From assembly GCA_030620095.1 (NCBI GenBank), contig JAUTXW010002103.1, positions 558,001 to 622,000 on the forward strand: 64,000 nt of DNA, written 5' to 3'. This DNA is from Kuschelorhynchus macadamiae (lineage: Eukaryota > Arthropoda > Insecta > Coleoptera > Curculionidae). The notes beneath the pieces were generated by a model that searched no databases, had not been told where the DNA came from, and was given only the letters and a program-made list of their open reading frames with translations. A program made the position numbers and the translations under genes. Below, one piece after another: positions 11,781 to 23,027 of the stretch; the stretch's first letter is position 1, and every line of letters begins with the position of its first letter.

Positions 11781-13058
11781 TGGATAGGATTTTGGGCCCT
11801 GAATTATCTCCTTATGTATTCTGTTACCTGGATGACACAATAATCACAGGAAAGTCATTTAAACATCATATTTCTCTTTTGAAGGAAGTTTATAAACGTT
11901 TTTCAGAAGCCAATTTAACAATTAATCTTAAAAAATGTAAATTCTTTCGTGATTCTTATCTTACTTATCTTGGGTATGTTATTGATGGTTCAGGCCTTAG
12001 AACATCACCTGAAAAGATTCAAGCTATAGTTAATTACAAAAGACCTGAAACAACGACAGAAATTAAAAGTTTTCTAGGCATGTGCTCATGGTACAGGCGT
12101 TTTATTGAACATTTTAGTAACTTAGCTGCACCGTTAAATGATTTACTTAAAGGGAAAGGTAAAAAACAAAAAATTATGTGGACACCACAAGCTGAAGAAG
12201 CTTTTAGAGAAATAAAACAAAAAATGATTTCTGCACCGGTGTTAGCATCACCTGATTTCTCTGTCCCATGTTTAATTCAATGTGACGCTAGTGATTATGG
12301 GATTGGTGCTATTTTAATGCAAAACCAAAATAATAAAGATGTTATAATTTCTTATGCAAGTCGTTCTTTAACAAAATCAGAAAGAAACCTTTCAGTTACT
12401 ATGAAAGAGTTACTGGCATTTGTTTTTTGCATTAGAAAAATTTCGTTGTTATGTAGAAATGGGTCCAAAATTTAATGTTTTAGTAGATCATGCTCCTTTA
12501 ATTTGGCTTCGTAACTTAGAAAACCCAACTGGTCGCTTAGCTAGATTACTTACTAAAATACAACAATTTGATTTTAATTTAGCACATATCCCTGGACGTG
12601 AAAATGATCCAGCAGATTTTTTGAGTAGATCAGTTCCTGCAGAAATAAATGTTTTAAATGTTACTTTAGATAAGCTTGATCCTTGGTATATTAATCTTAG
12701 AGATAAAATTTTAAAGAAACCAGAAATTTATCCACATTGGTTAGTTAAAAATAACTTTATTTATAAGCATGTAAAAAATAAACTTCCTTTAAAGTCAAAC
12801 ATAATTGAGTGGAAATTAGTTGTCCCCAAGTCAGAACGATCCAAAATTTTAGAAAAATGTCACGATTCTCCAACATCAGCGCATTTAGGATATTTTAAAA
12901 CTTTAAATGAAGTTGCTGAGGAATATTACTTTCCTCGAATGCGTAGTGAAATTTTAAAGTATGTTCGCCAATGTCAGGTGTGTCAGAGACAAAAAATGAG
13001 TTTTCTCGTTTTGGGTTTATGGGAGCAGAAAAGAAAGCTTATTTTCCTTTTGAAATGA
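11780..13058 (+). pseudogene. Gypsy RT palm, RNase H and integrase zinc domain
   Basis: The frame from 11780 carries the YLDD catalytic box (VFCYLDDTIIT), GLRTSPEKI, FLGMCSWYRRFI and the RNase H opening IQCDASDYGIGAIL. A frameshift near 12425 moves the rest of RNase H (VDHAPLIWL, HIPGRENDPADFLSR) into the frame starting 12420. The integrase zinc finger follows with CHDSPTSAHLGYFKT and CQVCQRQK near 12860-12995. At about 13010 the frame is lost again. Confidence 0.8.
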
Positions 13059-13843
13059 TTGCCGTAGATTGTATGGGTCCCTTTGTAAGTAGTAGCAAAA
13101 GGAAACACCTTTCTAGTCGTAGCCGTAGACATTTTTTCTAAAATGACCATAATGAAGCCTTTACGCCAGGCCACAGCATCTGCTATAACCGCATTTTTAA
13201 CTGATAGTGTATTTTTACCTTTTGGTGTACCTAGAGTTTTAAAGGAAAAATATTTAATGAAATGATTCAAAAATTCAATATTCCTAAAGTTTGGTATAAT
13301 TGTAGATATCATCCTAATTTTAATCCTATAGAAAGAGTAAATCGTAATATAGGTACTGCAATACGTTCTTACATTAAAGACTCACATAAAGCCTGGGATG
13401 TACACATTCCAGAATGTCAAAGTGCACTAAACTCAGCAGTGCATGAGTCTACAGGATACACTCCAAATTTATTAGTTTTTGGTAGGAAAGTACCCTTACA
13501 TGGGGAATTTTATGATAATGTTAAAAATGAGGGTGACATCTCTCAAGAAAACCGTGAATCATATGTCACTGAACTTAAAAAATTACCTCAAATTTATAAA
13601 AAAGTTCAAGAAAACCTTTCTAATGCCTATAAGAAAAACTGTAGAACTTATAATTTGCGAAGGCGTGAACAGGTTTATAAAATAGGTGACAAGGTATGGA
13701 AAAGAAATATGGTCTTATCTGATGCGGCTAATGACTTCACTGCTAAACTAGCAGAAAAATTTGTATTATGCGTAGTACGCAATGTAAAATCAAAAACTAC
13801 CTATGAGTTAAATCACTTAGATGGTAGAGATGCCGGTTGCTGA
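13040..13843 (+). pseudogene. Gypsy integrase catalytic core, broken
   Basis: IAVDCMGPF carries the first catalytic Asp near 13060. A shifted stretch reads VVAVDIFSKMTIMKPL and then PFGVPRVL. The sequence that should hold the second Asp is missing: VPRVL runs into unrelated codons. The 193-residue frame from 13262 has NPIERVNRNIGTAIRSYI (catalytic Glu), HESTGYTPNLLVFGR and a GDKVWKRN motif like those at integrase C-termini. With the second Asp gone and several frame changes, it cannot be active. Confidence 0.75.
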
Positions 13844-15357
13844 CACGTTTCAAAATTGAAACCTTACTACGGACCTGAATCTTTTGATTCAGATAATGAG
13901 ATTTGATGTCCGGAAATTTAATTTGAATTCTAAAGTTTTTAAAATTTACCATTAAAAACCTAATTACCCCACTCTGTCGAGTGCCTAAACTGAAATAGTT
14001 TTGGTGCACCTTTACCTTTTATCTTCTTAGCTAATGATATTTAGCTAAGGAAGCTATCTCTTATCTATTTATCTAAGATACGTATCTTATATTTGCCTAA
14101 CTTTTGTTGCATGTAACTTTTGCAGATTTTCTCCATGAAGTGGGGAAATGCCTGCATATTATCTTTAAAAAATGTAAATATAAATTAAGTCCATGGAATA
14201 ACTTTAAGATTTTCTTAGCTAACTAACTGTACATATACCTAATTCACAAATATAAGACGTTTGTGTATCTCTATCTTTTGATAACTGTAAATATTATTTG
14301 ATACCTCTTTAGATTTCCCTTTTGTACATAATCAGTGAAGTCCTAAGACAGTCAGATGTAACTATATTTCTTATCTAACAACAAAAATTGGTACGGCATA
14401 TACTATAATAGAAATATAAAACCTTTTTTATCCTACCACAATTTATTTTGAAATCAGTAACTTAATTTAAATTTTTTGCTTTCCAAATCTTTTCTTAAAA
14501 TTTTGGCTTCTTACATTATAATGTTCAATTACAAGCTTCAGTGATGCTGTGTGCTGGTTTACAGTTTCATTTTAACACGTGAGAAGGACATAGGGTTTTG
14601 GCTGGGATGGAACTTAACTCTCCAGGCCATCCTACTTAAAAATCTCTGGAGCTTAATCCTTTTTCTACATTTTACAATTTTGAAGAATTTTTAAATATTT
14701 ACCTTTGGTGCAAACCATGTCAGCGTTGACCACTGCTATAATGTGGTTGGGGCACTTAGTCTATGTCCCGGCAAAATGCCAAACTGTTTTTTTTTTTTAG
14801 GAACTCAACTTTTTACTTTCAAACTTAATATTACTGTTTTGTCAATTTGGACTCCTTATACTTGGAGGATTTGTTTTGGTTACCCTTGAGGAGAGTATAC
14901 CTCGGCCAAGGAAGTGGGGCCAATCAACTTTATGCCCAACGACCCACCATTTTCCATCTTAGTTGGGAGGGTATGGAGTTGACCGCTTTCTTGGTGGATG
15001 TGTATTTGCCTTTTGGGAAATCTAAAGAATCTCCCGAAGGATATTGTAAAATATAGTTTTAAGTAAAATTTATTTTGTAAATATTATAAATGATTAAGGA
15101 TTAACCTTATGATCTTATCTTTTGGGTGTACATTAAGTAATGTAAGATTATTCAGTGGTTGTTTCACAACCAAATGTAAAGTTAGACATATCTTTAGTTG
15201 TAAGAATTCTAAGTAAGATGATTTTGTTTAAATTTCCCAGTATAACTTATTAATATTTCTATATTATCTTATATCTTTCAAGTATTATTGAATTTCTAAA
15301 TTGATATTATAGCGAAAAATTTTTTTTCAAAAAATTTTTCTTTCCCGAGGAAGTGGG
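13844..15357 (+). other. Gypsy 3' non-coding region and polypurine tract
   Basis: About 1.5 kb follows the last pol frame. A short frame at 14847-15056 lacks any recognised motif. The stretch ends with a purine-rich run (CCCGAGGAAGTGGG, 15344-15357) directly before the 3' LTR, in the right place for a polypurine tract. Confidence 0.55.
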
Positions 15358-15360
15358 TGT

Positions 15361-15643
15361 TGTAACGTTACACTTTTACGGTAACTAATTATGATTTTGC
15401 TAATTATATTTTGTCATTTACCAAGATGTCAGGAACTAAGTTTTTGGAAGTTATTTAGATTCTTTGACTATTTCCATTATTATAAGTACTTAATATTGTA
15501 TAACTGACAGCTTGGTATATTATATACATTTTATGTTTTATATTTTCAGATGCTGAGGGTCTGGTTGTTGAAGCTTTCTTTAATGCCCACATATAAAAGG
15601 GACATATTTTTATAAGAATTTCATTATTAGATGTTCTGTGTTA
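15361..15643 (+). repeat. 3' LTR of the Gypsy element, shortened
   Basis: It matches 7573-7839 with few differences, then jumps from GATGTTC to TGTGTTA and back into DD82E sequence. About 0.95 kb of the longer 5' LTR is missing here. Confidence 0.6.
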
Positions 15644-16290
15644 GTGGCCGTCTGTCTCCGTTTGTCATATTACTTTATACAGGGGACGTCATTGTGAAGT
15701 ACTATACAGGGCGTTTCCTAATTGCGTGCTGATGTTAAAGGGAGTGTTTTTATGTCCTAAAACTTTTGAGATAGAGGATAATAAAGTTTAAAATGAAAAC
15801 ATTTTTTTTCATCCCAATTCTGATGCTATTGTAGAAACTGCATGAAATTTGAAACACGTCTTCTATGCATTAACGAGCATACGGATTTACCCAGGTTAAT
15901 TACATATGCACGCCACTGGTAGAAATTTCAAAAATTGATTGTTAATAAAAAATGCCCTTTTATGCATAAAAGACGTGTATCAAATTTCACACAGTTATTT
16001 ATCTATAATAGCATCAGAATTAGGATTTAAAAAAACTTTTTTTTAAAACCATGTATCTCCAAAGTTAAGACTTTAAGGTTCATTTTAAACTTTTTTCTTA
16101 AAAAGGTCCAAGAATCACCCCCCTTTAACATTAGCACGCAATTAGGAAACGCCCTGTATAGTACTTCACAATGACGCCCCCAGTACAAAGTAATATGACA
16201 GACGGAGACAAACGGTCACTTTTGTTATACCCGAATAGCCCAAAGTCGAACTGCATAAGTTAAAATTTTGATAAATCTTGTTCACTGGAA
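15644..16290. repeat. DD82E palindrome, copy 1 (outer part of left arm at 7502-7572)
   Basis: The left arm starts at 7502 (AGATCCAGTGAACGAG), is interrupted by the Gypsy element, and resumes at 15644. The right arm runs from about 15960 to 16290 as its reverse complement (for example CAGGGCGTTTCCTAATTGCG against CGCAATTAGGAAACGCCCTG). The centre is near 15930. Confidence 0.75.
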
Positions 16291-16485
16291 TCAGTGCTGG
16301 CTTCCCTACTAGAACTACATTGATGTGTTAGTTTTGGAAAAATATGAGTTCTGTAATTTTTCAAATATTAATTGCAATATTAGATATTTTTTGACACCTG
16401 GTATTGAACAGAAAATTAATTATTTTGAAGCAGTTTATTGACAGCTTCTTTATGAACAATTTTACAAAAAAAATGAAAAAAAAAA

Positions 16486-17895
16486 CTAAGCCATTTTTGA
16501 GGTTGACGGCTGTGATTCTAATGGTTCGATTCCTTCTAAATCGTTGTCTTCCTCTAAAAATGATGAGGTTTCATCGTCACTACTTGAAGATCCCAGTGTG
16601 ATAACTAAATCATCAATAACCGTTTCAATTTTGCCATCTACTTCCCAGTATTTATCTTTAATAGAACTAGAATTTACTAGAATAGAAATGTTTAACATAA
16701 GATTTTCAATTTTTAGCCGATATTGAGTCAATCGCTTTTAATGTTATTTTATTTAAATCTTTAATTGAAAGTTCACCGGTGTTGCGCTCTCGAATATATT
16801 TTTTTACCCCTGCCCATGCAAGTTCAATAAGGTTGAGGTCGCACATATATGGAGGCAGCCTTAAAGGTGCATGATCGAGGTTACGTAAAAAACCGTCAAT
16901 TTTATACCTTTTTTCTCTAGGCTTGTTGGCTGAAATTACTTCATATAATTGAAATTTTCTCCATGTTGGATCACATACAAGATTGTTCGATTTAAGCCAC
17001 GATATCATATGAGCTTTTGTAGAGTATTTAGTTGGCACTTTATCTTCTACGTGAGAATGATAAGACGCATTATCCATTACCACGACTGATTTGGGAGGAA
17101 TGTTAGGTAGAAGCTTCTCGAGCAACCACATTTCAAAATTATCTCTATTCATCTGTCCATGATAGTCTTCAGTTGTTTGTCCCGAGCGAAAAACTAAAGT
17201 GGCACCTGGAACAAATCCGGCTTCTGAACCAGCATGAACTATAATAAAGCGACTACTAGAGCGGATTCCCTGAACAATACCTGCAACACTTTCATTTTGC
17301 CAGCATTTGTTCACTGTCATATCATTTTCTACCCAGGTTTCGTCTAGATACACAATATTGCGTCCTTCTTCCCTATTTTGCCTTACAGTTGATAGATATT
17401 TCACCCACCAGTGAAAAATATTTGGTCTCTCAATGAGCAATTTTCGTTTATTTTAGCACTTGCGCCAAACAAAACCATTTGATTGTGAAAGCCGATTTAA
17501 GGTTTTATACCCGTACGGAAAATCTATTTTGTTCTTTACAGCACGACGCACGTGGGGGTTTGCAGGTCGGAACCTTCTTCAAGTTTATATAAAAAGCCTC
17601 TATTGTTCGTCGAATTACTTGAAAATCACCATCGTCAATTTTATCTTTGTATGATAATCGGGGTCTTTTTTTACCAGATTTTAAAAGTGAAGTAGAACAG
17701 GAGCGATCATTATGTTCTCTTTGAATTTTTTTTACACTACTTTCCAAAACATCAGTGTTAAATGCAGCGCGTTCTGTTCGATTTTGAATTGAAATAGTCA
17801 AACTATTATTTTCAGCTTCTCTAGTACAGGCCTCTATAACCCTCGCAATAAGTTCACGTGCACCGCTTCGAATTGTTTTTCCTCTTGCTCGCCAT
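16486..17895 (-). pseudogene. DD82E transposase, copy 1
   Basis: The start MASK... at 17895 is the same as in copies 2 and 3. The N-terminal part includes NRTERAAF and SSVKKIQREHNDRS, a helix-turn-helix-like region. The core, best kept at 16706-17440, has YLDETWVEND (first Asp), VVMDNASYHSHVEDK (second Asp) and LNLIELAWAGVKKYI (Glu). The last two catalytic residues are 82 residues apart. The C-terminus is acidic (SSSSDDETSSFLEEDNDLEG) and ends at a TAG at 16486. Three minus frames are used, so at least two frameshifts have accumulated. Usual Pro before the Glu motif is Leu here. Confidence 0.85.
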
Positions 17896-18287
17896 CGTTA
17901 CTTCGAAATAATAATTCAAATTCAACGCAACGCATTTATATAGAAATGAAAACAAATGCTCGAAATGTATAGGCGCCACTGGAAATAGCTTGAACCTTCT
18001 AGCGGCAAGTGCATGGAGACTTTAGGCACATCCCAATTACAAGTGGACCAGTGCGAAATTTACTAAATCCTCGATTAATAGGTGAAGCGGCAAACTATTA
18101 AATCAAATAAAATAACATAAAATTTATTTGCGTATACAAATTTGACTTTTCCGCTTGCTTAAGACTATGAACCTTTATTTTAAGGACCGCCCGGTTTTCT
18201 TTCGCGTCCCGCACTTTATAGCCCTGCTACATGATGCGTATAAACCAATCATCACAATGAGTCACGTGTCGATGGGCACAGGTCGGT

Positions 18288-18319
18288 TATAAATACCTGC
18301 TCATCGGAGCTCATTCAGT
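18288..18319 (+). promoter_or_regulatory. TATA box and initiator of the dispersed repeat
   Basis: TATAAATA at 18288-18295 is followed by TCATTCAGT at 18311-18319. The minus-strand copy near 41890 also has a TATAAA upstream of its TCATTCAGTG. Whether it drives transcription here is unknown. Confidence 0.45.
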
Positions 18320-18345
18320 GTTTTAATCTTGTGCAATGAAGATTC

Positions 18346-18380
18346 CTGCAGATACCTCGTGCAATCGCAGGCGAAACGTC
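18346..18380 (+). ncRNA. hammerhead-ribozyme-like core (degenerate)
   Basis: The order CTGCAGA, a stem CCT...AGG with an ~11 base loop, GAAAC and GTC follows the type I hammerhead plan. The CTGANGA box has a C where A is expected, so cleavage is doubtful. The copy at 24634-24668 is closer to consensus. Confidence 0.4.
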
Positions 18381-18523
18381 AGAAAGTGATTCCCATTTGA
18401 CGCTGTTTAAACCCAATAATCACGATTTCTCAATAATATTTAGCATTTGAAGATTCATAGTAAAGTTACAGAAGAACCCCGAGCTTGCTAATGAAGATGA
18501 ACTGAAAAAAGTTTTTATTTTAG

Positions 18524-18773
18524 GATGAAGCTGTATGCGGCACACATGATGGAATCTCATGAGGGTCATGCAGCTGATGACGACTCATGGAAAACCACTT
18601 TAGATGGGTGCTTAAATTCGACCGATACTGTGGAAGATTATAGGACTTGTATGACAACAGTTAGGGAGGAAATGACCACTTATATAACCGAAAAGTTTGA
18701 TATACTGTTTATAGACGAATTAGCTCAAAACTGTAGTGAGCTAATCAGCCAAAATTGTGTTGTTTCAAAATAA
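18524..18773 (+). CDS. last exon of a secreted-type cysteine protein, paralogue of the 28060-41530 gene
   Basis: A pyrimidine-rich tract and TTTTAG acceptor (AG at 18522-18523) precede a frame that needs one base to finish a split codon (phase 2), exactly as in exon 3 at 41287. The exon encodes 82 residues: MKLYAAHMMESHEG, then DGCL, RTCM, QNCSE and QNCV before the stop. Alignment with 41288-41527 is clear over the whole length (LY-AHMM-S-EG, TT-DGCL, TCM-TVR--M, identical 27-residue spacing between the second and third Cys). The first two exons are not found in the window upstream, so they may lie further left, be lost, or be hidden by transposons. Function unknown; I do not recognise the family. 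Confidence 0.7.
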
Positions 18774-18878
18774 TCTAGTACATAATGTTATTATGAAATC
18801 GGTTTAGATATAAAGATATAATATCACTAAAAGTACCTATTACGAATTTTTAAGTGGAAAAAAATTTTGAACATTTTA

Positions 18879-19440
18879 GGTATCTACGTATTAGCTAATT
18901 GTTAGAAAATGCAATAATTAGAAATTTGGTTTTATAAATTCTACAACACGAATAAAATGTTGAATTATAGTATATTTTTGGTATTTGTTAAGTTAATTCT
19001 TTGTAAATATATCCCTGTCAGCTAATTATAAATTACTATAATAAGAACCATTGTTTCATAAACTCTACATCATAGAAAAAATCTGTTAAATTCTAATATA
19101 TTTCAGGTATTTGTTATTTTAATTATTTATCAAGATATCATAACTGAAAAGAAAGTACAGTAATAGGAAATGTTGTTTCGTAAATCGTACATACCAGAAA
19201 AACGATTAAATTTTAGAATAATTCAGGTATCTACGTATTTGGTAAGTTAAAATTAGAAAAACTGTAACGAGAAATATAGTTTCATAAATATTACTCAATA
19301 AAAACTGTTGAATCAGTATAAATCAGACATCTACGTATTTGTTAACTTAATTCTTCATAATATATCAATGAGAAAGCTGGTTTCATAAATCTTACACCAG
19401 AAAAAACTGTTCAATCAGAGTGTATTTCAGACATCTACGC
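18879..19440 (+). repeat. degenerate minisatellite, 100-125 bp unit, about five copies
   Basis: Units begin near 18879, 18980, 19105, 19225, 19325 and 19430 with forms of GGTATCTACGTATTTGTTAAG. They continue with TTTCATAAATCTTACAYCAGAAAAA-like sequence. A related single unit sits at 27205-27345. No coding potential. Confidence 0.65.
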
Positions 19441-19580
19441 CACTGAAAAAAAAATTAGTTAAAATAACTGATTTAAAAATATTTAAAGTTACTATACAAT
19501 ATGTTTAGTATAGGCACAGCAAAACTTATAGTCACAGGTGCTGCTGATACAATATTTTTAAATAATTATTACTATTTTAA

Positions 19581-20703
19581 CCAAACTCCTGGCCAAAATT
19601 AACGCAACAATATGTTAAATCATACAAATCTCTATAAGGAATTAATTTTAATATTTTTTTTGGACACTGGTTACATTAGAAGTTCAAAAAAGCATTTCGG
19701 ATACTTTAAAAATGAATTAACTCTATAAGATTTGAATTAAAATTATTCTTAAGACCTAATAACAAAATCATTTAAATTGCAGCGATGAAAAAAAATTGGG
19801 ACAATAGTAGCGAATTTAATGATGTAACTGCGACATTAAGTGTGTTGCCTCCTCTAATTGAAAATGTCCCCATTTTGTGATAACTGCATTTTCAAGTTCT
19901 CTCAGGTTACGAGGAGCTAGGAGGAGGTATACGACGGTTCATATTTTTCTTAAGATAATCTCATACATGTTATATTGTAGTCAGATCCAGGCGTTTTGGT
20001 GGCCGGACCATTGCATAATTGGTATATCAACTTAATTAAGATAATCGAGTACCTCCCTAGCCGCGTGAGGTCGAGCATACACAAGAAATTGTGTCCCACA
20101 AAATAACCGAAAGGACACATACAATACAATATTCCCAAGATAGTAATTAGTATTCATGGATCTCGTTCGGATAGAAACTAATTCTGTGCGAGCGTCAAAT
20201 GAGCTGCCACCCCAGAACATAACAGAGCCATCGCCGAATGGAATCCTTGCAGATAAATTGCAAGGAACAAACCTCTCTCCTGGTTTTCGCCAGATTCGCT
20301 CACGACCATCCGGATGTTATAGACTTACAGCCGGTTGCACTAAACTTAATTGATGTTAAGAATATTTAACCGAGCTTTCGGATTTGACAAGCTGCTTATA
20401 GAAATATAGGAACTCGCTGTCAAATTTGACATTTCGTTAAACATTTTAAATTTTATTTGACCTTTCTGCAACCGCAACCGGCCGTAAGTCTAGTTTTATC
20501 TGTGAACAAAACTTGTTTCCATTAAGCCACAGACCAATTATGATGATTTCAAGCAAAACGTAATCTGGCAACTCTGATCTCTCTTGTAAACAAAGGCGTA
20601 GTGTCTGATCTCCTACTGTTTAATCCATCTTCATTTAACCGTCTTGTTACTGTTTTGGGAGAAATGGTGACATTGCTTACAGCTTCGAGTTCGTTCTTAC
20701 CAT
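19581..20703 (-). pseudogene. Tc1-like transposase, catalytic part, interrupted by a MITE
   Basis: Read downwards from 20703: NVTISPKTVTRRLNEDGL, LFTREIRVARLRF and QVLFTDKT (first Asp), then the MITE at 20322-20490. After it come HPDGRERIWRKPGERF, SVMFWGGSSFDARTEL and ARPHAAREVLDYLN. A DIPIMQW block and a degenerate end follow. The wording matches Tc1-like elements of insects. Stops and shifts are frequent. A CTGGCCAAAATTAACGCAAC stretch near 19592 looks like the terminal repeat. The N-terminus of the same copy is at 23579-23776, beyond an inserted LINE. Confidence 0.75.
20322..20490. mobile_element. 169-bp MITE with TA target duplication
   Basis: Terminal repeats GACTTACAGCCGGTTGC and its near-exact reverse complement (GCAACCGGCCGTAAGTC) bound the unit, with TA on each side (20320-20321, 20491-20492). 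It splits the Tc1-like transposase right after its first catalytic motif. The TA target suggests mobilisation by a Tc1/mariner-type transposase. It has no coding capacity. Confidence 0.8.
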
Positions 20704-20737
20704 AGAACTAGTGACAGTCCTGTTTCTTAAAGCATAT

Positions 20738-20765
20738 TGTCTTAAATTCAAATTCAAATTCAAAT
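20738..20765 (-). repeat. hexamer tail of the minus-strand LINE
   Basis: On the minus strand TTTGAA-type hexamers repeat about four times at the expected 3' end of the element. Confidence 0.65.
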
Positions 20766-20871
20766 GATATATTACCAACGATTACATTATGTAATATAGG
20801 GTCGTTAATAAATGGTTTATATAAATAAAACAGAAAATATGTACACAAAATATAGAAAAAAATAAACAAAC

Positions 20872-21450
20872 AAACAATATTAAAAGAACGACTAACAGTT
20901 ATAGTATTTGTTAAAACAAAGATGGTAGAACACATAAAAAATACAAACAACGTGCTAAAACCAACAAAAAAAAATTGAGAGACAACAAATAAAGGGATCA
21001 AAATTGCAGATAAGGAAAACAAAAATAACAGAAAATAATACTTGCACTAGGTTACGTGGGTGTGAGGATTCCAAGCACATTAAAACTTAAAAGGAGAAAA
21101 AATAAAATAGAAAAAAATTAACTCAGATATTGATTGATAATACTCATCCAACGAGTAAAACATACACATACAAACAATATTAAAAGAACGACTAACAGTT
21201 ATAGTATTTGTTAAAACAAAAATGGTAGGACACATAAAAAATACAAACAACGTGCTAAAACCAACAAAAAAAAATTGAGAGACAACAAATAAAGGGATCA
21301 AAATTGCAGATAAGGAAAAAAAATAATAATAACAGAAAATAATACTTGCACTAGGTTACGTGGGTGTGAGGATTCCAGGCACATTAAAACTTAAAAGGAG
21401 AAAAAAATTAACTCAGATATTGATTGATAATACTCATCCAACGAGTAAAA
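20872..21450. repeat. 300-bp tandem duplication in the LINE 3' UTR
   Basis: The block starting CAAACAATATTAAAAGAACG at 20872 recurs at 21172 with only a few changes. The motif ATTGATTGATAATACTCATC recurs at 21129 and 21420. Hydrophobic frames on the minus strand across both copies (20708-21022, 21080-21301) come from this AT-rich repeat and are not taken as genes. Confidence 0.8.
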
Positions 21451-21496
21451 GGGATTTTCACTGAAAAATGTTTGTGTTTTCTTCACGAAAATTTTT

Positions 21497-22491
21497 TCAT
21501 ATTTTTAATTCTTTGAGGTAAATGCCTAGATATTTTAATGCACATGTACCACGGACTTTTTTTTTTAAAGTGGGATTGTGGAGAGAAACTGAAGGTTCCT
21601 TTGCTATGATTCTAACAATTTTCTTTTGTAGTATGAGTAGACATTCAACATGTATGGAAGATCCCCAAATGACAATTCCATACTTCAATCTACTTTTGAC
21701 ATACGCATTATAAAACATGATCAGTATTTTTTGACTGAATCTTTGATTATATAACGCATAATGGGAACTCTTTAGTTTGCCAGCCAGATCCTCAATATGA
21801 AATTCACAAGTTAGGTGATTATCGATATTTAAGCTTAGAAACTTAGTTCTGTTAGTAACTAGAAGTGATTCATTTTGAAGTTTTACCAAGGGACATCGCA
21901 TTTCAATTCGTTTGTTGTGAGTAGTCCCATACTCCATCATGAGTGATTTACCCCCGTATAGGACTAGTCCATTTTTAGTACACCACAGATTCATCAATTC
22001 AGCAGCATGATTACAGAATCGAACAAAGCTACTTTCATTCAAAGCCTGAATCAACAAGGACGTATCATCCGCATATTATATCACATTTCCATGAAATCCA
22101 CCATTTTCACTACAAAAATTCGCAAAATCGTTGCTAAAGGTTAAATATAGAAAAGGAGACAAAACGCCTCCTTGAGGGACGCCATACGTGACAGCACTAT
22201 TTTTTTATCTGAATTTCTGCTTTAATCCCATTTCATTCACTCTAGAGCCACTCCTGTAACCCCATACGATTCTAATTTATTCACAAGAAGATCATGATTT
22301 ATGACATCAAAAGCCTTGGACAGATCAAAATAAAGCCCACCAATGCAGCGTTTTTTACCAACTGATTCTGCAATATTGTTAATGGCTTCAAAAAGAGCAG
22401 ATGATGTAGTGCTCCTGCCTTTACAGAAACCATGGTGGGTTTTTGAAAACAAACTGTATTTTAGAAAAAAAGCTTCCAAACAATTTTTCAT
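21497..22491 (-). pseudogene. LINE reverse transcriptase, minus strand
   Basis: Reading downwards from 22491: HHGFCKGRSTTSSALFEAI, GGLYFDLSKAFDVINHDLL (first catalytic Asp), then across a frame break TYGVPQGGVLSPFLYL, YADDTSLL (catalytic box at 22064-22075) and the thumb region with SRLKYGIVIWG. The C-terminus includes LNPTLKKKV-like and ALKYLGIYLKELK sequence. Two or more frame breaks separate these parts. Confidence 0.8.
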
Positions 22492-23027
22492 ACACCTGTC
22501 TATAATCTTAGCAAAAACAGATAAATTTGAGATAATTCAATAATTGAAAATATCGGAATGATCTAATAATCTCCCTTCTTGTGCAGTGGCATGCATCTAG
22601 CTTGTTTTAATATCGAAGGATATATTCCAGAGCCAAAAAAAAGATTTATAATATGGACTATATTAATACTTATAATTATTATTATATTACAAGTGATGTC
22701 ATCTGGACCTGCACTTTTTTCTTGCTTAGTTCTTTTATAACCTGTGAGACATCACACACATCTTTCAATCCTATCAGAAACCTTTGCCGATAGAGAATAT
22801 ACACTTTCCACAAAAAATACCACACAACTCACTCTCATCATTAACACTAACCCCACCTACTGAGATTGAAAATTTATTTCATAATTTTTTTTATTTGCGA
22901 TATTAATCTCCTGTATTCTTTTTTTTTTCTCTGAGTAATTTCTTTTTAGTGCTTCGCTTCTATACCCACTAAAGTGTAAATTTTTCAGCTCATTGGAAAA
23001 ATTTATAGTCTGAGTTATCCATTGTTT

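Larger units (their letters stand above)
7573..15643 (+). mobile_element. Ty3/Gypsy LTR retrotransposon, decayed, nested in DD82E copy 1
   Basis: Two direct repeats starting TGTAACGTTACA (7573 and 15361) bound a unit with gag, protease, RT, RNase H and integrase remnants in Ty3/Gypsy order. The DD82E sequence runs up to 7572 and resumes with GTGGCCGTC at about 15644, which shows nesting. There are at least four frame breaks, an internal gag deletion and a shortened 3' LTR. No envelope-like frame was seen. A clean target duplication could not be read because the right junction is damaged. Confidence 0.85.
7077..18218 (-). mobile_element. DD82E transposon copy 1, split by a Gypsy element
   Basis: The left end (7077 onward) and right end (18187-18218) are inverted copies of a ~32 bp terminal repeat whose typical form starts TAAAGTGCGGGACACGAAAG. 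Flanking TA dinucleotides fit the TA target site of the IS630-Tc1-mariner group. The transposase is read on the minus strand at 16486-17895. Without the nested Gypsy element (7573-15643) the copy is about 3.07 kb, close to copy 3 (2917 bp). Between the terminal repeat and the transposase lies a long palindrome shared by all copies. Confidence 0.85.
18240..18440 (+). repeat. dispersed repeat with TATA box, initiator and hammerhead-like core
   Basis: This segment shares an ordered set of motifs with 24590-24735 (minus) and 41735-41935 (minus): ATTCAGTG, then a CTGAAGA-CCTCGTGCAATCG-GGCGAAACGTC block, then TTGAC and CACGATTTC. A TATAAATA at 18288 lies 25 bp before TCATTC at 18311, a match to the arthropod initiator. 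The block looks like a promoter-carrying 5' end of a retroelement, plausibly Penelope-like given the hammerhead core. It ends about 80 bp before the host exon at 18524. Confidence 0.55.

Noticed and set aside
14847..15056. Possible envelope or accessory frame of the Gypsy element
   Set aside because: Only 69 residues, with no signal peptide, membrane segment or known motif.
20708..21301. Hydrophobic, membrane-like frames on the minus strand
   Set aside because: They fall in the AT-rich, tandemly duplicated LINE 3' UTR, and both copies give the same run of Phe/Leu/Val.
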